Shown here piece by piece: positions 17,230 through 25,937 of a DNA stretch of 64,000 nucleotides; position 1 is the first letter of the stretch; the number at the start of each line of letters is the position of its first letter. The notes under the pieces were generated by a model. It saw only the letters and a list, made by a program, of their open reading frames with translations, ran no database searches and was not told where the DNA came from. The stretch spans positions 368,830 through 432,829 of the forward strand of contig NZ_LMBW01000002.1 in NCBI RefSeq assembly GCF_001439915.1, written 5' to 3'. The translations under genes and the position numbers were made by a program. The DNA comes from Fredinandcohnia humi. Its GTDB lineage: Bacteria; Bacillota; Bacilli; Bacillales; Bacillaceae_L.

Positions 17230-17259
17230 ATTATACCACTTTCTACCTATATTTGTAAA
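17230..17259 (-). promoter_or_regulatory. Promoter of the 27-aa ORF / ydjO
   Basis: Minus-strand -35 TTTACA (17259-17254), 18-base spacer, -10 TATAAT (17235-17230) with TGG just ahead (extended -10). The -10 lies in an imperfect palindrome GGTATAATATTTACC. The interval 17023-17268 otherwise holds only the small ORF. Confidence 0.55.
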
Positions 17260-17268
17260 ACGGACGTA

Positions 17269-18228
17269 TTAATCATTATATAAATGACAAGCCGTAAAGT
17301 GGGATGGCTTTATTTCTTTCCATGTTGGAATCTCAGTGGCACATCGTTCCATTGCATATTGACATCTTGTTCGGAACACACAACCCGAGGGTGGAGATAA
17401 TGGACTCGGGACCTCCCCCTCCAAGACAATTCGCTCCCGTTTCACTGCAGGGTCTGGGATTGGAACCGCCGACAACAAAGCTTGTGTGTATGGGTGGAGT
17501 GGTTCATCATATAAGGATCTGCTTTCCGAAAGCTCAACCATGTTCCCCAAATACATCACAAGGATTCGGTCAGATATATATTTGACCATTGATAAATCAT
17601 GGGCAATAAATAAATACGTCAAATCCATTTTTTCCTGCAGACTCTTTAACAGATTAACTATTTGAGCTTGAATGGATACATCCAAAGCTGAAATTGGTTC
17701 ATCACAAACAATAAATTTTGGATTAAGTGCCAATGCCCTGGCTATTCCTATCCTCTGTCTTTGTCCGCCGCTAAATTCGTGCGGAAATCGATTGGCATGC
17801 TCGGGACGAAGTCCGACTAACTCTAAAAGCTCCTTCACCCGCTCTTTTCTTTTTTTCCCTTTTGCAAGATGATGAATATCAAGTGGCTCCCCAATAATAT
17901 CCTCAATCTTCATCCTTGGATTCAATGAAGCATATGGGTCTTGGAATATAATTTGCATATCCTTGCGTAGACTTTTCATTTGCCGTTGATTAAACTCATA
18001 AATATTTTTTCCTTCAAAAAGGACCTCACCGGCTGTTGGTTCAATTAACCGAATAATCGTTTTAGCAGCTGTTGATTTACCACAGCCACTTTCACCGACT
18101 AGTCCAACCGTTTCCCCTTTGTTTATGATTAAATTTAAATCATCAACCGCCTTTAGCGGCTTCTTTTGGATGGGAAAGTATTTCTGTACATTTTTTACTT
18201 CAAGTAACTTTTGTGCTTTTGCAACCAC
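17269..18228 (-). CDS. oppF: Oligopeptide ABC transporter ATPase OppF
   Basis: Cytoplasmic ATPase subunit that with OppD powers peptide import. Walker A is [15 protein letters not shown] near residue 40. The ABC signature is EFSGGQRQRIGIARAL, Walker B FIVCDEPISALD, and the H-loop IAHDLSM. The C-terminal oligopeptide/dipeptide domain with CVFRTRCQYAMERC (cysteine-rich) is typical of this subfamily. 319 aa. It is the last gene of oppABCDF, 15 bases after oppD. No clear terminator follows. Confidence 0.93.
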   Translation of the reverse strand: MVAKAQKLLEVKNVQKYFPIQKKPLKAVDDLNLIINKGETVGLVGESGCGKSTAAKTIIRLIEPTAGEVLFEGKNIYEFNQRQMKSLRKDMQIIFQDPYASLNPRMKIEDIIGEPLDIHHLAKGKKRKERVKELLELVGLRPEHANRFPHEFSGGQRQRIGIARALALNPKFIVCDEPISALDVSIQAQIVNLLKSLQEKMDLTYLFIAHDLSMVKYISDRILVMYLGNMVELSESRSLYDEPLHPYTQALLSAVPIPDPAVKRERIVLEGEVPSPLSPPSGCVFRTRCQYAMERCATEIPTWKEIKPSHFTACHLYND

Positions 18229-18243
18229 TATTCGACCTCCTCC

Positions 18244-19242
18244 TTAGACGAAATTTGTACGGTTTTTAGCCATCGGATGATTAAGCCAACATGAACTATA
18301 CTGCGTCGGGCTCACCCCTTCAAATTCCGGTTTATGTTCTGCACAAATTTTCATTGCCATTTCACACCTTGGATAAAATGAGCAGCCCTTTGGAGGGTCT
18401 AGTAAATCTGGAGGTGTACCAGTAATGGTTGATAGTTTTTCATGCTTATCCATATCCAGTCGAGGTACTGATTTTAACAAACCCTTCGTATACGGATGAG
18501 TCGGATTCGAGAATATTTCTCCGACACTGCCCGTTTCCACGATTTCACCTGCATACATCACAACAACCTTACTGCACATTTCGGCTACAACACCAAGGTC
18601 ATGCGTAATTAAAATTATCGAAGTATGAGTCTGACTTTGCAGCTCCTTCATTAGCTGTAAAATTTGCGCTTGAATGGTTACGTCCAGTGCTGTTGTAGGC
18701 TCATCTGCAATTAAAAGCTTCGGTTTGCAGGCAAGGGCTATTGCAATCATAACCCGTTGCCTCATCCCGCCAGAAAATTCATGTGGATATTGCTGGATTC
18801 GCTTCTCTGGCTGAGGGATGCCAACCATTTCAAGCATTTCCACCGCATGTTCGAGTGCTTTCTTTTTTGAAACCTTTGTATGCCGAATAATTCCTTCTGC
18901 TATTTGCATGCCAATTTTTGTCGTAGGGTTTAACGATGTCATCGGATCCTGAAAAATCATCCCGACCTCATTCCCTCTTATTTTTTCCATTCCTTTTTCT
19001 GATTTTTGGACAATATTTTCTCCATTCAAAATGATAGTGCCATTTTCAATTTTTGCTTGTGGGGATGGAAGAAGTCGCATAATTGATTTAGCGGTCACAC
19101 TTTTACCACATCCCGATTCACCAACAATTGCGATTGCTTCCCCTTTTTCAACTGCGAAGGAAACGCCCCTAACCGCTTTTACTTTCCCAGCACTTGTATC
19201 AAACGAAACATGCAAATCGTTGATTTCTAATATATTTTCCAT
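18244..19242 (-). CDS. oppD: Oligopeptide ABC transporter ATPase OppD
   Basis: Second ATPase of the peptide importer, 332 aa. Walker A is [17 protein letters not shown], the signature [16 protein letters not shown], Walker [13 protein letters not shown], and the switch histidine is in LITHDLG. The C-terminal region contains the oligo_HPY extension with [15 protein letters not shown] cysteines. It sits 30 bases after oppC in the operon. The substrate could be di- or oligopeptides; the accompanying 561-aa lipoprotein favours oligopeptides. Confidence 0.93.
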   Translation of the reverse strand: MENILEINDLHVSFDTSAGKVKAVRGVSFAVEKGEAIAIVGESGCGKSVTAKSIMRLLPSPQAKIENGTIILNGENIVQKSEKGMEKIRGNEVGMIFQDPMTSLNPTTKIGMQIAEGIIRHTKVSKKKALEHAVEMLEMVGIPQPEKRIQQYPHEFSGGMRQRVMIAIALACKPKLLIADEPTTALDVTIQAQILQLMKELQSQTHTSIILITHDLGVVAEMCSKVVVMYAGEIVETGSVGEIFSNPTHPYTKGLLKSVPRLDMDKHEKLSTITGTPPDLLDPPKGCSFYPRCEMAMKICAEHKPEFEGVSPTQYSSCWLNHPMAKNRTNFV

Positions 19243-19272
19243 CTACTCATTCCCCCACTGAATAAAGGTTAT

Positions 19273-20202
19273 CTATTTCCGCAATTTCGGATCGAGTGCA
19301 TCTCTTAATCCATCTCCAAACACATTAAAGGCAAACATGGTAAGCGAGATGAGAAAAGCTGGGAAAAATAATTGATAGAAATTCCCGATTAAAATACTGC
19401 CTAATGCATCATTTGCCATCGTTCCCCAGCTTGCCTTTGGAGCCGGAATCCCAAGACCTAAAAAGCTAAGTGTTGCTTCTGCAAAAATTGCGGTTGGAAC
19501 CGTTAATGTTACGTTTACTAAAATCGGTCCCATCGTATTTGGAATCATATGTCTACTTAAAATCCATGAGGTTTTCGCCCCCATCGCATTCGCGGCTTGA
19601 ACATATTCATATTCCTTCAGCTGGAGTACCTGCCCGCGGACTAGCCTCGCCATTGGTATCCAACCAGTTATCGACATCGCGATGATAATGGCCCATATTC
19701 CTCTTTCAAGGACAATCATGACTAAAATAACCATTAATAAATATGGAATGGCATAGAGAACTTCCGCAATTCTCATCATGATATTATCAGTTCTCCCACC
19801 ACGAATACCGGAAATACCTCCGTAAATAATTCCTGCTACAAAATCAATTAAAGCAGCCATTATCCCAATAAACAACGAAATCCGTGCACCATACCATGCT
19901 CTAGTGAACAAATCACGTCCGGATGCATCTGTCCCAAACCAATGCTCTGCGTTCGGACGCAGGTTTTTCTTAGTAAAATCCTGCTCATAATACGTGTACC
20001 CATTTAAATAAGGTCCAATAATCGCTAGAATTCCAATGATAATGATGATGATGAGCCCAAGCATCGCTAATTTATTTTCCTTTAGTCGATTCCATACATC
20101 TTTCCAATAGGAAATGCTTGGTCTAGCAATTTTTTCGGCTTCCTCAAATTTCTGCTTAACAGGTGCAAACATGTCTTCTGTGAGATTTGGTTGATTTTTC
20201 AT
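19273..20202 (-). CDS. oppC: Oligopeptide ABC permease OppC
   Basis: Membrane permease subunit, 309 aa, with six predicted helices. The first hydrophobic segment, LAMLGLIIIIIIGILAIIGPY, is near residue 45. WFGTDASGRDLFTRAWYGAR and the EAA-like coupling loop (VQAANAMGAKTSWILSRHMI) are characteristic of OppC/DppC. Its ATG overlaps the oppB stop by four bases (ATGA), so translation is coupled. It forms the channel with OppB. Confidence 0.93.
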   Translation of the reverse strand: MKNQPNLTEDMFAPVKQKFEEAEKIARPSISYWKDVWNRLKENKLAMLGLIIIIIIGILAIIGPYLNGYTYYEQDFTKKNLRPNAEHWFGTDASGRDLFTRAWYGARISLFIGIMAALIDFVAGIIYGGISGIRGGRTDNIMMRIAEVLYAIPYLLMVILVMIVLERGIWAIIIAMSITGWIPMARLVRGQVLQLKEYEYVQAANAMGAKTSWILSRHMIPNTMGPILVNVTLTVPTAIFAEATLSFLGLGIPAPKASWGTMANDALGSILIGNFYQLFFPAFLISLTMFAFNVFGDGLRDALDPKLRK

Positions 20203-21128
20203 TTGCTCTCCCCCATTATTTTAATTCTTGGATCAATCCACGTGTAGGCGATATCAACAATGAGAATAAAAAGAATGAGGATGGCAGAATAAAAAATAGT
20301 CGAACCGAGTATGACAGGGTAATCTCGATTAAAAATACTCGTAACAAACATTTCTCCCATACCCGGGATACCAAATATTTTTTCGATTATAAAGCTCCCT
20401 GTTACAATATTGGCGATTAATATCCCCACAATTGTCACAATCGGCAAAATGGCATTTCGAATCGCATGCTTTAAAATAATCGCTCCTCTTTTAAGACCCT
20501 TTGCTTTTGCCGTTAATATAAAATCCTGACTCATCACCTCAAGCATGCTGGATCTCATTAATCGTGCAATAAAGGCCATTGGCATTGCCGCAAGTGACAA
20601 GGACGGCAATATGGTATGTGACCATGATTTCCAAGTTGCAACAGGAAACCATCGGAGTTCAACCGCAAAGTAATTGATAAGAAAGGTTGCAAGAATAAAG
20701 TTTGGTACGGAAATCCCGATAATGGCTAGAATCATGGATGAATAGTCTGGCCATCGATTGCGATAAAGGGCCGCAATGATTCCAAATAGCAATCCCAGCG
20801 GAATAGCAATCAGTAAGGCCTGCGTTCCTAAATGCAAAGAAACAGGGAAGCCATGTACGATCAGATCATTCACTGTCAAGGTAGAAGATTTATAAGATGG
20901 TCCAAAGTCAAACTGTAAAATAGAAAGTAAATAATGGCCATATTGTACAAGTAAAGGTTTGTCCAAATTATAGTAGCTTTGTAGATTATTATAGACCGCT
21001 GCAGGCATTGTTCCTTCTTGGGCAAATGGGTTTCCAGGAATACTATGCATTAAGATGAAGGTTAATGTGATAATCACCCAGAGGGTTACAACTGCAAGGA
21101 CAATTCGTTTGCCAATATACGTAAGCAT
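20199..21128 (-). CDS. oppB: Oligopeptide ABC permease OppB
   Basis: Membrane permease partner of OppC, 309 aa, about six helices. The N-terminus YIGKRIVLAVVTLWVIITLT followed by HSIPGNPF is the OppB/DppB hallmark. The EAA loop is TAKAKGLKRGAIILKHAIRN. The gene is separated from oppA by 130 bases holding two hairpins, so its expression is probably lower than that of oppA. The ATG follows GGGGGATAAC. Confidence 0.93.
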   Translation of the reverse strand: MLTYIGKRIVLAVVTLWVIITLTFILMHSIPGNPFAQEGTMPAAVYNNLQSYYNLDKPLLVQYGHYLLSILQFDFGPSYKSSTLTVNDLIVHGFPVSLHLGTQALLIAIPLGLLFGIIAALYRNRWPDYSSMILAIIGISVPNFILATFLINYFAVELRWFPVATWKSWSHTILPSLSLAAMPMAFIARLMRSSMLEVMSQDFILTAKAKGLKRGAIILKHAIRNAILPIVTIVGILIANIVTGSFIIEKIFGIPGMGEMFVTSIFNRDYPVILGSTIFYSAILILFILIVDIAYTWIDPRIKIMGESK

Positions 21129-21166
21129 GTTATCCCCCTTATTTAAAGGATTGTCTACTACAAACT

Positions 21167-21181
21167 GCCACGCCCCGTGGC
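21167..21181 (-). promoter_or_regulatory. Short perfect hairpin before oppB
   Basis: GCCACG-CCC-CGTGGC perfect palindrome in the oppA-oppB gap. It has no T-run, so it could protect the processed oppBCDF mRNA 5' end rather than terminate. The GCCAC/GTGGC pair also recalls the inner stem of the R repeats. Confidence 0.45.
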
Positions 21182-21212
21182 AAAAATAATCGCAGGCACA
21201 TCATGTCAAGTA

Positions 21213-21250
21213 AAAATCGGGTATGCTGGATTCCAGCATACCTCGATTTC
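21213..21250 (-). terminator. Intra-operon terminator between oppA and oppB
   Basis: Minus-strand stem AAATCG-GGTATGCTGG/CCAGCATACC-CGATTT with a four-base apex, then TTACTT. It lies eight bases past the oppA stop. Partial read-through would give more binding protein than permease, the known logic of opp operons. Confidence 0.85.
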
Positions 21251-21258
21251 CTAGTTAC

Positions 21259-22944
21259 CTAGTTTTTGATATCTGCATAAATGAACTGAGGATAACTATT
21301 GATTGGTGTGTAGATGCCTGTTACATGTGGTTTCACAGTAAATGGTTTTGTATAGAAATACACTGGGATAACAGGCATTTCATCCATTAAGATTTTTTCA
21401 GCATCATGCATTGCCTTCATGCGATCTTCTTGATTCATTGTTGTCTTTGCAAAGTTAACTAGCTTATCGTACTCAGCATTGCCCCAGTTCGCATCATTAT
21501 ATGGTCCATCAGAGATCCAAAGGTCCATGAATGTCATTGGGTCTACATAGTCTCCGACCCAGCCCGCTCTGGAAATTTGATAATCCCCTGCTTTTTCCCG
21601 GTCAAGCTTCACTTGGAACTCAACGTTCTCCAATGTAATGTCAACACCGAGATTTTTACGCCACATTTCCTGAACAGCCTCAGCAATCATCTTATGTCCT
21701 TCAGACGTGTTGTACGTTAATGTTACCGCTGGGAACTTATCAAGACCTTCTTCAGCCAATCCTTCTTCGATTAATTTTTTCGCTTCTTCTATATTGGCTT
21801 CAAACAAATTACCCGTATTTTCTTGGTAATCTCCGGATACATCAGGGATTCCTGGAGGTACAACAGAATATGCAGCTTTTTGACCGCCTTGAGCAACATG
21901 TTCAACAATCGTTTCACGATCAATTGCCATTGATAACGCTTTTCGAATCTTTACATTATTAAATGGCTTTTTCTCTGTATTTAAATTGTAGTAATACACA
22001 GCAAGATCCGTTCCAATCTGGAACTCAGGGTTTTTCTGATCCTTCAATTGACCAATTACATCCTGTGGTAATGGATAAACTAAATCCAATTCATCCGATT
22101 GGTACATTTGCCATGATGTATTCTCATCATCGATGATGACGAAATGAACTTCATCTAAATTGATTTTGTCTTTATCGTAATAGTTTTCGTTCTTTGCCAA
22201 CTTCATGCTTTCTTTATGCTTCCACTCAGTCAATTTAAAAGCACCATTTGATACATAGGAATCCGCTTCCTGGTACCATTTTGGATTTGCTTCCTGAACA
22301 GCCTTATTAATTGGATAATAGGTGTAGAAAGATGTTAAGTCTAAGAAATAAGGAGTTGGTTGTGCTAGCTTAACCTCCAGTGTTGTATCATCTACTGCTT
22401 TTACACCCACTGCAGCTTCAAGTGCAGCTAAATCAGCACCCTCTTCAGCAGCGTTATACGCTTCTCCACCCTCTAAATAATAGAGTTGATAGGCATATGT
22501 AGACGCAGTTTCCGGATTTAGGGCGTATTTCCATGCATATACAAAGTCATGAGCGGTAACTGGATCACCATTGGACCATTTTGCATCACTGCGAAGCTTG
22601 AATGTCCATGTTAATCCATCCTCACTTGGCTCCCATGTTTCAGCCATTCCAGCTACGATTTCTCCTTCAGGAGTCTTCTTTGTTAACCCTTCAAATGAAT
22701 GCTCAAGAATCCATGAATCATGTGTTCCTTGTGCCGTCCCAGGGTGCAATGAACCAGGCTCTTCATTATTATTTAGGCGAAGAATCTTTGGCCCAGATGC
22801 TTCCTGTTCGTTCTCTTTACCTTCCTCACTAGGTGTTGATGGTTTTTCTTGTTCATTCGTTTTCGTTTCTCCACTAAAACAACCAGATAACGCTAAAAAG
22901 ATAGAAAGCAATAATACCAATCCAACTGAAAGCTTCCTCTTCAA
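21259..22944 (-). CDS. oppA: Oligopeptide-binding lipoprotein OppA
   Basis: Extracellular solute-binding lipoprotein (SBP family 5) that delivers peptides to OppBC. Signal peptide MKRKLSVGLVLLLSIFLALSG ends at lipobox LSGC with lipid-modified Cys22. A short Lys/Glu/Ser-rich linker follows, then the mature domain (WTFKLRSDAKWSNGDPVTAHDF) typical of OppA. 561 aa. The start is a TTG about eight bases after GGGGG; no in-frame ATG is better. First gene of oppABCDF and divergent from a Crp/Fnr-type regulator. Confidence 0.94.
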   Translation of the reverse strand: MKRKLSVGLVLLLSIFLALSGCFSGETKTNEQEKPSTPSEEGKENEQEASGPKILRLNNNEEPGSLHPGTAQGTHDSWILEHSFEGLTKKTPEGEIVAGMAETWEPSEDGLTWTFKLRSDAKWSNGDPVTAHDFVYAWKYALNPETASTYAYQLYYLEGGEAYNAAEEGADLAALEAAVGVKAVDDTTLEVKLAQPTPYFLDLTSFYTYYPINKAVQEANPKWYQEADSYVSNGAFKLTEWKHKESMKLAKNENYYDKDKINLDEVHFVIIDDENTSWQMYQSDELDLVYPLPQDVIGQLKDQKNPEFQIGTDLAVYYYNLNTEKKPFNNVKIRKALSMAIDRETIVEHVAQGGQKAAYSVVPPGIPDVSGDYQENTGNLFEANIEEAKKLIEEGLAEEGLDKFPAVTLTYNTSEGHKMIAEAVQEMWRKNLGVDITLENVEFQVKLDREKAGDYQISRAGWVGDYVDPMTFMDLWISDGPYNDANWGNAEYDKLVNFAKTTMNQEDRMKAMHDAEKILMDEMPVIPVYFYTKPFTVKPHVTGIYTPINSYPQFIYADIKN

Positions 22945-23121
22945 ACAATTGACCCCCTATACTCTTTTTTTGAAACCCTAATCGATTTCTACATTAAATC
23001 TATAAGTAAAAAGGTAAAAATATTACATTAGACGTAAATTTCTTTTTTATTTTAGTGATATGTACTAGTTTTCCTTTCATACTTTATTACAATGACCTTT
23101 TAACTTAGTAAATTCTCATGG

Positions 23122-23150
23122 CTGAAATCTGGTAATGCTTTACCTATAAT
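23122..23150 (+). promoter_or_regulatory. SigA-type promoter of the Crp/Fnr gene
   Basis: -35 CTGAAA (23122-23127), 17-base spacer, -10 TATAAT (23145-23150), about 50 bases before the start codon. The rest of 22945-23201 is AT-rich and should also hold the divergent oppA promoter, which I cannot place. Confidence 0.55.
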
Positions 23151-23201
23151 CTAGTAGTTTGGTACACTGAAGACAATAGTGAAAACTTGGAGTGAAGATG
23201 A

Positions 23202-23897
23202 ATGAATCGGATTGAAATAGCTGAGGTTTTACGAACGGTACCAATTTTTAAAGAATTAACAAGTAATGAATTAAACGAGATGGTCAACATTGCTCAATAT
23301 CGTCAATATAAAAAAAGCACACATGTTTTTATGCAAGATGATCCTTTGGAGAATGTTTATTTTATCTACAAAGGAAAGGTAAAAATATATAAAAATGACG
23401 TAAATGGAAAAGAACAAATTGTAACCGTCCAAAAGGATGGAGATATGTTCCCGCATGTTGGATTTTTCCGCAAAGGAAATTATCCCGCTTATGCGCATAC
23501 GATCGAGGATACGAGGGCTGTGGTGATTTCCATCTCTCATTTTGAAAATGTACTTTTGCAGCATCCGCAGGTTTGCATTAAGCTTTTTAAAGTGATGGGT
23601 GAAAAAATAGTAGACCTTCAAAATCGTCTAGAAGCACAAATTTTAAATAATACATATGAGCAAATTATTAAATTAATCATGCGTCTTTGCAATACTGATG
23701 GCCAAGTGATGTCAGATGGTAAAATTATGATTACGACGCAATTTACAAATAAGGATTTAGCTAATATGATTGGAACCACCCGTGAAACGGTAAGTAGAAC
23801 GTTAACAAAATTAAAGAAAAAAGATATTGTGGAAGTAGATGCAAAAGGAAATATCATTGTTGATCCGGAAAGCCTAGAGGATGAATTGTTTGTATAG
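23202..23897 (+). CDS. Crp/Fnr-family transcriptional regulator
   Basis: 231-aa regulator with an N-terminal cyclic-nucleotide-binding-like beta barrel (about 10-125), a long dimer helix, and a C-terminal winged helix (FTNKDLANMIGTTRETVSRT, about 175-200). The RETVSRT recognition helix is the Crp/Fnr signature. It lacks the cysteine cluster of Fnr, so oxygen sensing by iron-sulfur is unlikely; the ligand is unknown. The ATG at 23202 is used with GGAG nine bases upstream. Being divergent from oppA, it may control peptide uptake; that is inference. Confidence 0.88.
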   Translation: MNRIEIAEVLRTVPIFKELTSNELNEMVNIAQYRQYKKSTHVFMQDDPLENVYFIYKGKVKIYKNDVNGKEQIVTVQKDGDMFPHVGFFRKGNYPAYAHTIEDTRAVVISISHFENVLLQHPQVCIKLFKVMGEKIVDLQNRLEAQILNNTYEQIIKLIMRLCNTDGQVMSDGKIMITTQFTNKDLANMIGTTRETVSRTLTKLKKKDIVEVDAKGNIIVDPESLEDELFV

Positions 23898-23903
23898 GAA
23901 TCT

Positions 23904-23938
23904 AAAGGAACTGACTTCCCTAAGTTCGGTTCTTTTTT
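23904..23938 (+). terminator. Terminator of the Crp/Fnr gene
   Basis: Stem GAACTGACTT/AAGTTCGGTTC with CCC loop, then TTTTTT. Confidence 0.85.
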
Positions 23939-24013
23939 ATACCCAAAAACAAAAACATTTTCCTCCGAAATGAATATAGTGACAGTAGATAATATGTCTA
24001 GGAGGAGAAAAGA

Positions 24014-24493
24014 ATGAAAGATGACAAATCTGAAAAACCAATCCAAAAATACGAACCCGAACAGTTCGGGCCACTCATGAAGTCAATGAATGAATTCTTT
24101 ACTCAGCGACCCGTCAAACGACTACTTGACTCCATCGATGAATTCTTTGAAAAACCTTTCCCCCTTTCAACTATTCCAATTGATATGTATGAAACAGACA
24201 CTGACCTTGTTATCTCTGCTGACCTACCAGGGGTCAAAAAAGAACAAATTGACATTGAGTATTCGGAAAAGCATATTACAATCACCGTCAACCACGTTGA
24301 GGAATTGGAAGAAACCAATGAGAAAAAAACTTACTATGTAAAAAAACATTCTTTTAACAAAGCAAGCAGGACGGTTGCATTACCTTACCCGATTCGCACA
24401 AATCAAATAAAGGCATCTTACGTAAATGGTGTCTTAAAAATTCACATCCCAAAACAAAGAAAACGAAAAATACGGATTGATGAGAGCATGTGA
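24014..24493 (+). CDS. Small heat-shock protein, Hsp20/alpha-crystallin family
   Basis: ATP-independent holdase chaperone, 159 aa. The alpha-crystallin domain runs from about IPIDMYETDTDLVISADLPG (53) to the end. The N-terminal arm is short and hydrophobic, and the signature NGVLKIHIPK lies near residue 138. The C-terminal IxI-like element is RKIRIDESM. A strong AGGAGG precedes the ATG. Bacillus relatives include YocM and the coat proteins CotM and CotP; which one this is cannot be decided. The stop codon lies inside its terminator hairpin. Confidence 0.9.
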   Translation: MKDDKSEKPIQKYEPEQFGPLMKSMNEFFTQRPVKRLLDSIDEFFEKPFPLSTIPIDMYETDTDLVISADLPGVKKEQIDIEYSEKHITITVNHVEELEETNEKKTYYVKKHSFNKASRTVALPYPIRTNQIKASYVNGVLKIHIPKQRKRKIRIDESM

Positions 24494-24511
24494 AATATCA
24501 TGCTCTTTTTT
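24483..24511 (+). terminator. Terminator of hsp20
   Basis: AGAGCATG/CATGCTCT stem whose loop contains the hsp20 TGA stop, followed by TTTTTT. Confidence 0.85.
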
Positions 24512-24519
24512 ACATACTT
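24491..24519 (+). promoter_or_regulatory. Possible SigG promoter of the csgA-like gene
   Basis: TGAAAT/GAAATA at 24491-24497 and CATACTT at 24513-24519 resemble the SigG -35 (TGAATA) and -10 (CATACTA), about 16 bases apart and 40 bases before the start codon. The overlap with the hsp20 terminator makes this uncertain. Confidence 0.35.
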
Positions 24520-24559
24520 TGCATAGAAGATTAGCATCATATGGCTAGGAGGTGTAATC

Positions 24560-24808
24560 ATGGACAAAACGCTAGGGTATTTAATTGAATCGATTTCAAA
24601 TTATGGCGATGAAAATAAAATAAGTCGTGTCATCCTTACCAAAATAATGAATAACCAATACATGACCGAAGGAGCATTGGTGAGAGATTTGGATGAGGAA
24701 GAAATCGAATTTTTAAACAAGATACTTCCTGAAGAAATCAATTATGCCATGGATGAAAGAGATTTTAAACGTGTGCAACAACTAAATGAAGTGTATGAAT
24801 TGCTTTAG
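24560..24808 (+). CDS. csgA: CsgA-like sporulation protein (SigG-dependent small acid-soluble type)
   Basis: 82-aa acidic protein starting MDKTLGYLIESISNYGDENK and ending LNEVYELL. The pattern of MDxTLGYLxESxSN, a central acidic DLDxxExxFLN block and the LNEVYELL end matches my memory of B. subtilis CsgA, which is made in the forespore. It has no membrane segment. AGGAGG lies well placed upstream. A small gene follows 14 bases later. The function of CsgA is poorly known; the assignment rests on recalled similarity. Confidence 0.7.
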   Translation: MDKTLGYLIESISNYGDENKISRVILTKIMNNQYMTEGALVRDLDEEEIEFLNKILPEEINYAMDERDFKRVQQLNEVYELL

Positions 24809-24822
24809 AAAAGGTGAATTAG

Positions 24823-24966
24823 ATGGAAAAAGAGTTTGGTACGAAGCAATACTCAGATACTGACGTCGAAGAAGTAAAGCGACTCAATGCGAATTCTGGA
24901 TTATCCTATAATGAAGCATTACAGCTCTTAGCAAAACAATACAATGAACAAAAGAAACAAGAATAA
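24823..24966 (+). CDS. 47-aa protein downstream of csgA, unknown
   Basis: Short ORF beginning MEKEFGTKQYSDTDVEEVKR and containing GLSYNEALQLLAKQYNEQKK at the end. It is highly charged and helical, with no cysteine. AAAGGTG sits nine bases before the ATG, 14 bases after the csgA-like stop, and a shared terminator follows, so the two are co-transcribed and probably expressed in sporulation. B. subtilis also has a small gene (ybxH) next to csgA, but I cannot verify similarity. Confidence 0.65.
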   Translation: MEKEFGTKQYSDTDVEEVKRLNANSGLSYNEALQLLAKQYNEQKKQE

Positions 24967-24968
24967 AT

Positions 24969-24998
24969 AAAAAGAAAGCTGGATTCAGCTTTCTTTTT
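24969..24998. terminator. Bidirectional terminator between the csgA pair and yppG
   Basis: AAAGAAAGCT/AGCTTTCTTT stem with GGATTC loop. T-runs occur on both strands, serving the csgA unit (+) and yppG (-). Confidence 0.9.
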
Positions 24999-25002
24999 AA
25001 CC

Positions 25003-25425
25003 TTATACTTTGAATGTTTTCGAAAGTCCTTTTACGATTGAGTTAACTTGGTTTACTGCCCCTGCCATTTGACCCGCTGTATCCATCATTTTATTGATAT
25101 CATAGGTTCCATCCTTTTTCTTAAATTGATTAAGGATGCCCCCTCCCGCTTTTTGTTGCGTCTGCCCCATCCCTGTCGGATATGGGGTTTGGTACGGTGT
25201 TTGGTTGGGGCTTTGGTAAGGAGTTTGATACCCGGAGGATGGATAACCTGGATAACTGTTCATATTATAGTGCATGTAGGATTGAGGATAGTATGGATTC
25301 CATTGAGATTGAGATTGAGATTGATATCCTCCACCATAAAATTGTTGTTGGGTTGGCTGCCCATATAAAGGTCCAGAAAAACCATAAGGTCTGACAGCTT
25401 TGTTCCTGCGATATTTTTGATTCAT
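25003..25425 (-). CDS. yppG: YppG-like spore coat protein
   Basis: 140-aa Gly/Tyr/Gln/Pro-rich protein. The middle has tandem short repeats of the YQTPYQSPNQ type and a QSQSQSQ run. The C-terminus (GILNQFKKKDGTYDINKMMD, then GQMAGAVNQVNSIVKGLSK) is the conserved YppG part. Low-complexity composition fits the coat. The first ATG (25434) sits only one base from AGGAGG and is too close; the ATG at 25425 (MNQKYRRN) has ten bases and is preferred. Position next to yppE matches B. subtilis. Confidence 0.82.
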   Translation of the reverse strand: MNQKYRRNKAVRPYGFSGPLYGQPTQQQFYGGGYQSQSQSQWNPYYPQSYMHYNMNSYPGYPSSGYQTPYQSPNQTPYQTPYPTGMGQTQQKAGGGILNQFKKKDGTYDINKMMDTAGQMAGAVNQVNSIVKGLSKTFKV

Positions 25426-25492
25426 GTGGGACATACCTCCTGTGATGTTCGTTTTCTATAGATTATGTAAAAAATGGGTTAGATGTTCACAC

Positions 25493-25527
25493 TAAAAAAG
25501 ATACCATTTCATATGAAGGTATCTTTT
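25493..25527 (-). terminator. Terminator of yppE
   Basis: Minus-strand AAAAGATACC/GGTATCTTTT hairpin followed by T6, 15 bases past the yppE stop. Confidence 0.88.
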
Positions 25528-25542
25528 AAATGGGAGTTTTTT

Positions 25543-25908
25543 TTAGTTTGGTATTGTAACCTTCTCAAGGATGCTTTCAAGGACATACTGGATTGATTCA
25601 TACATATTTTTAAAACGTTTGACTTTTGTATCCTGGTAAAAGCCTTGTATGGAGATATGTTGTATATTTTCATGTGTCGCATCGATCTGATTAGGATGCA
25701 GGTTTTTAGGAAACTCCATTGTGATCCATGTGTTCGCCAGATCTCTCCAGCTATCCGCTATTTTCATTGTATTATCTACAAAAGGTTTGACTTCGTTATG
25801 AAAATCCACCTCATAGGATTCATTTTCCTTAACATCCTCTAATCGTTTCAGCGATTGATCACATAAATCCTTTAACATATTTGTCTTCGCGAGTAGTTCC
25901 GTATACAT
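25543..25908 (-). CDS. yppE: YppE family protein (DUF1798)
   Basis: 121-aa all-helical cytosolic protein of the YppE family (DUF1798), function unknown. The sequence runs MYTELLAKTNMLKDLCDQSL through SWRDLANTWITMEFPKNLHP, a conserved core, to a C-terminal helix. No catalytic motif is visible. Length is as in B. subtilis, and so is position (yppG-yppE). It follows the next upstream coiled-coil gene by 30 bases, so co-transcription is possible. Confidence 0.82.
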   Translation of the reverse strand: MYTELLAKTNMLKDLCDQSLKRLEDVKENESYEVDFHNEVKPFVDNTMKIADSWRDLANTWITMEFPKNLHPNQIDATHENIQHISIQGFYQDTKVKRFKNMYESIQYVLESILEKVTIPN

Positions 25909-25937
25909 TCTCTCACCTCAACAACTATCATACCGCT

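Noticed and set aside
22571-22981. 136-codon plus-strand frame
   Set aside because: Antisense of oppA signal peptide and N-terminal domain.
23618-24046. 142-codon minus-strand frame
   Set aside because: Antisense to the Crp/Fnr gene and its terminator; no ribosome site.
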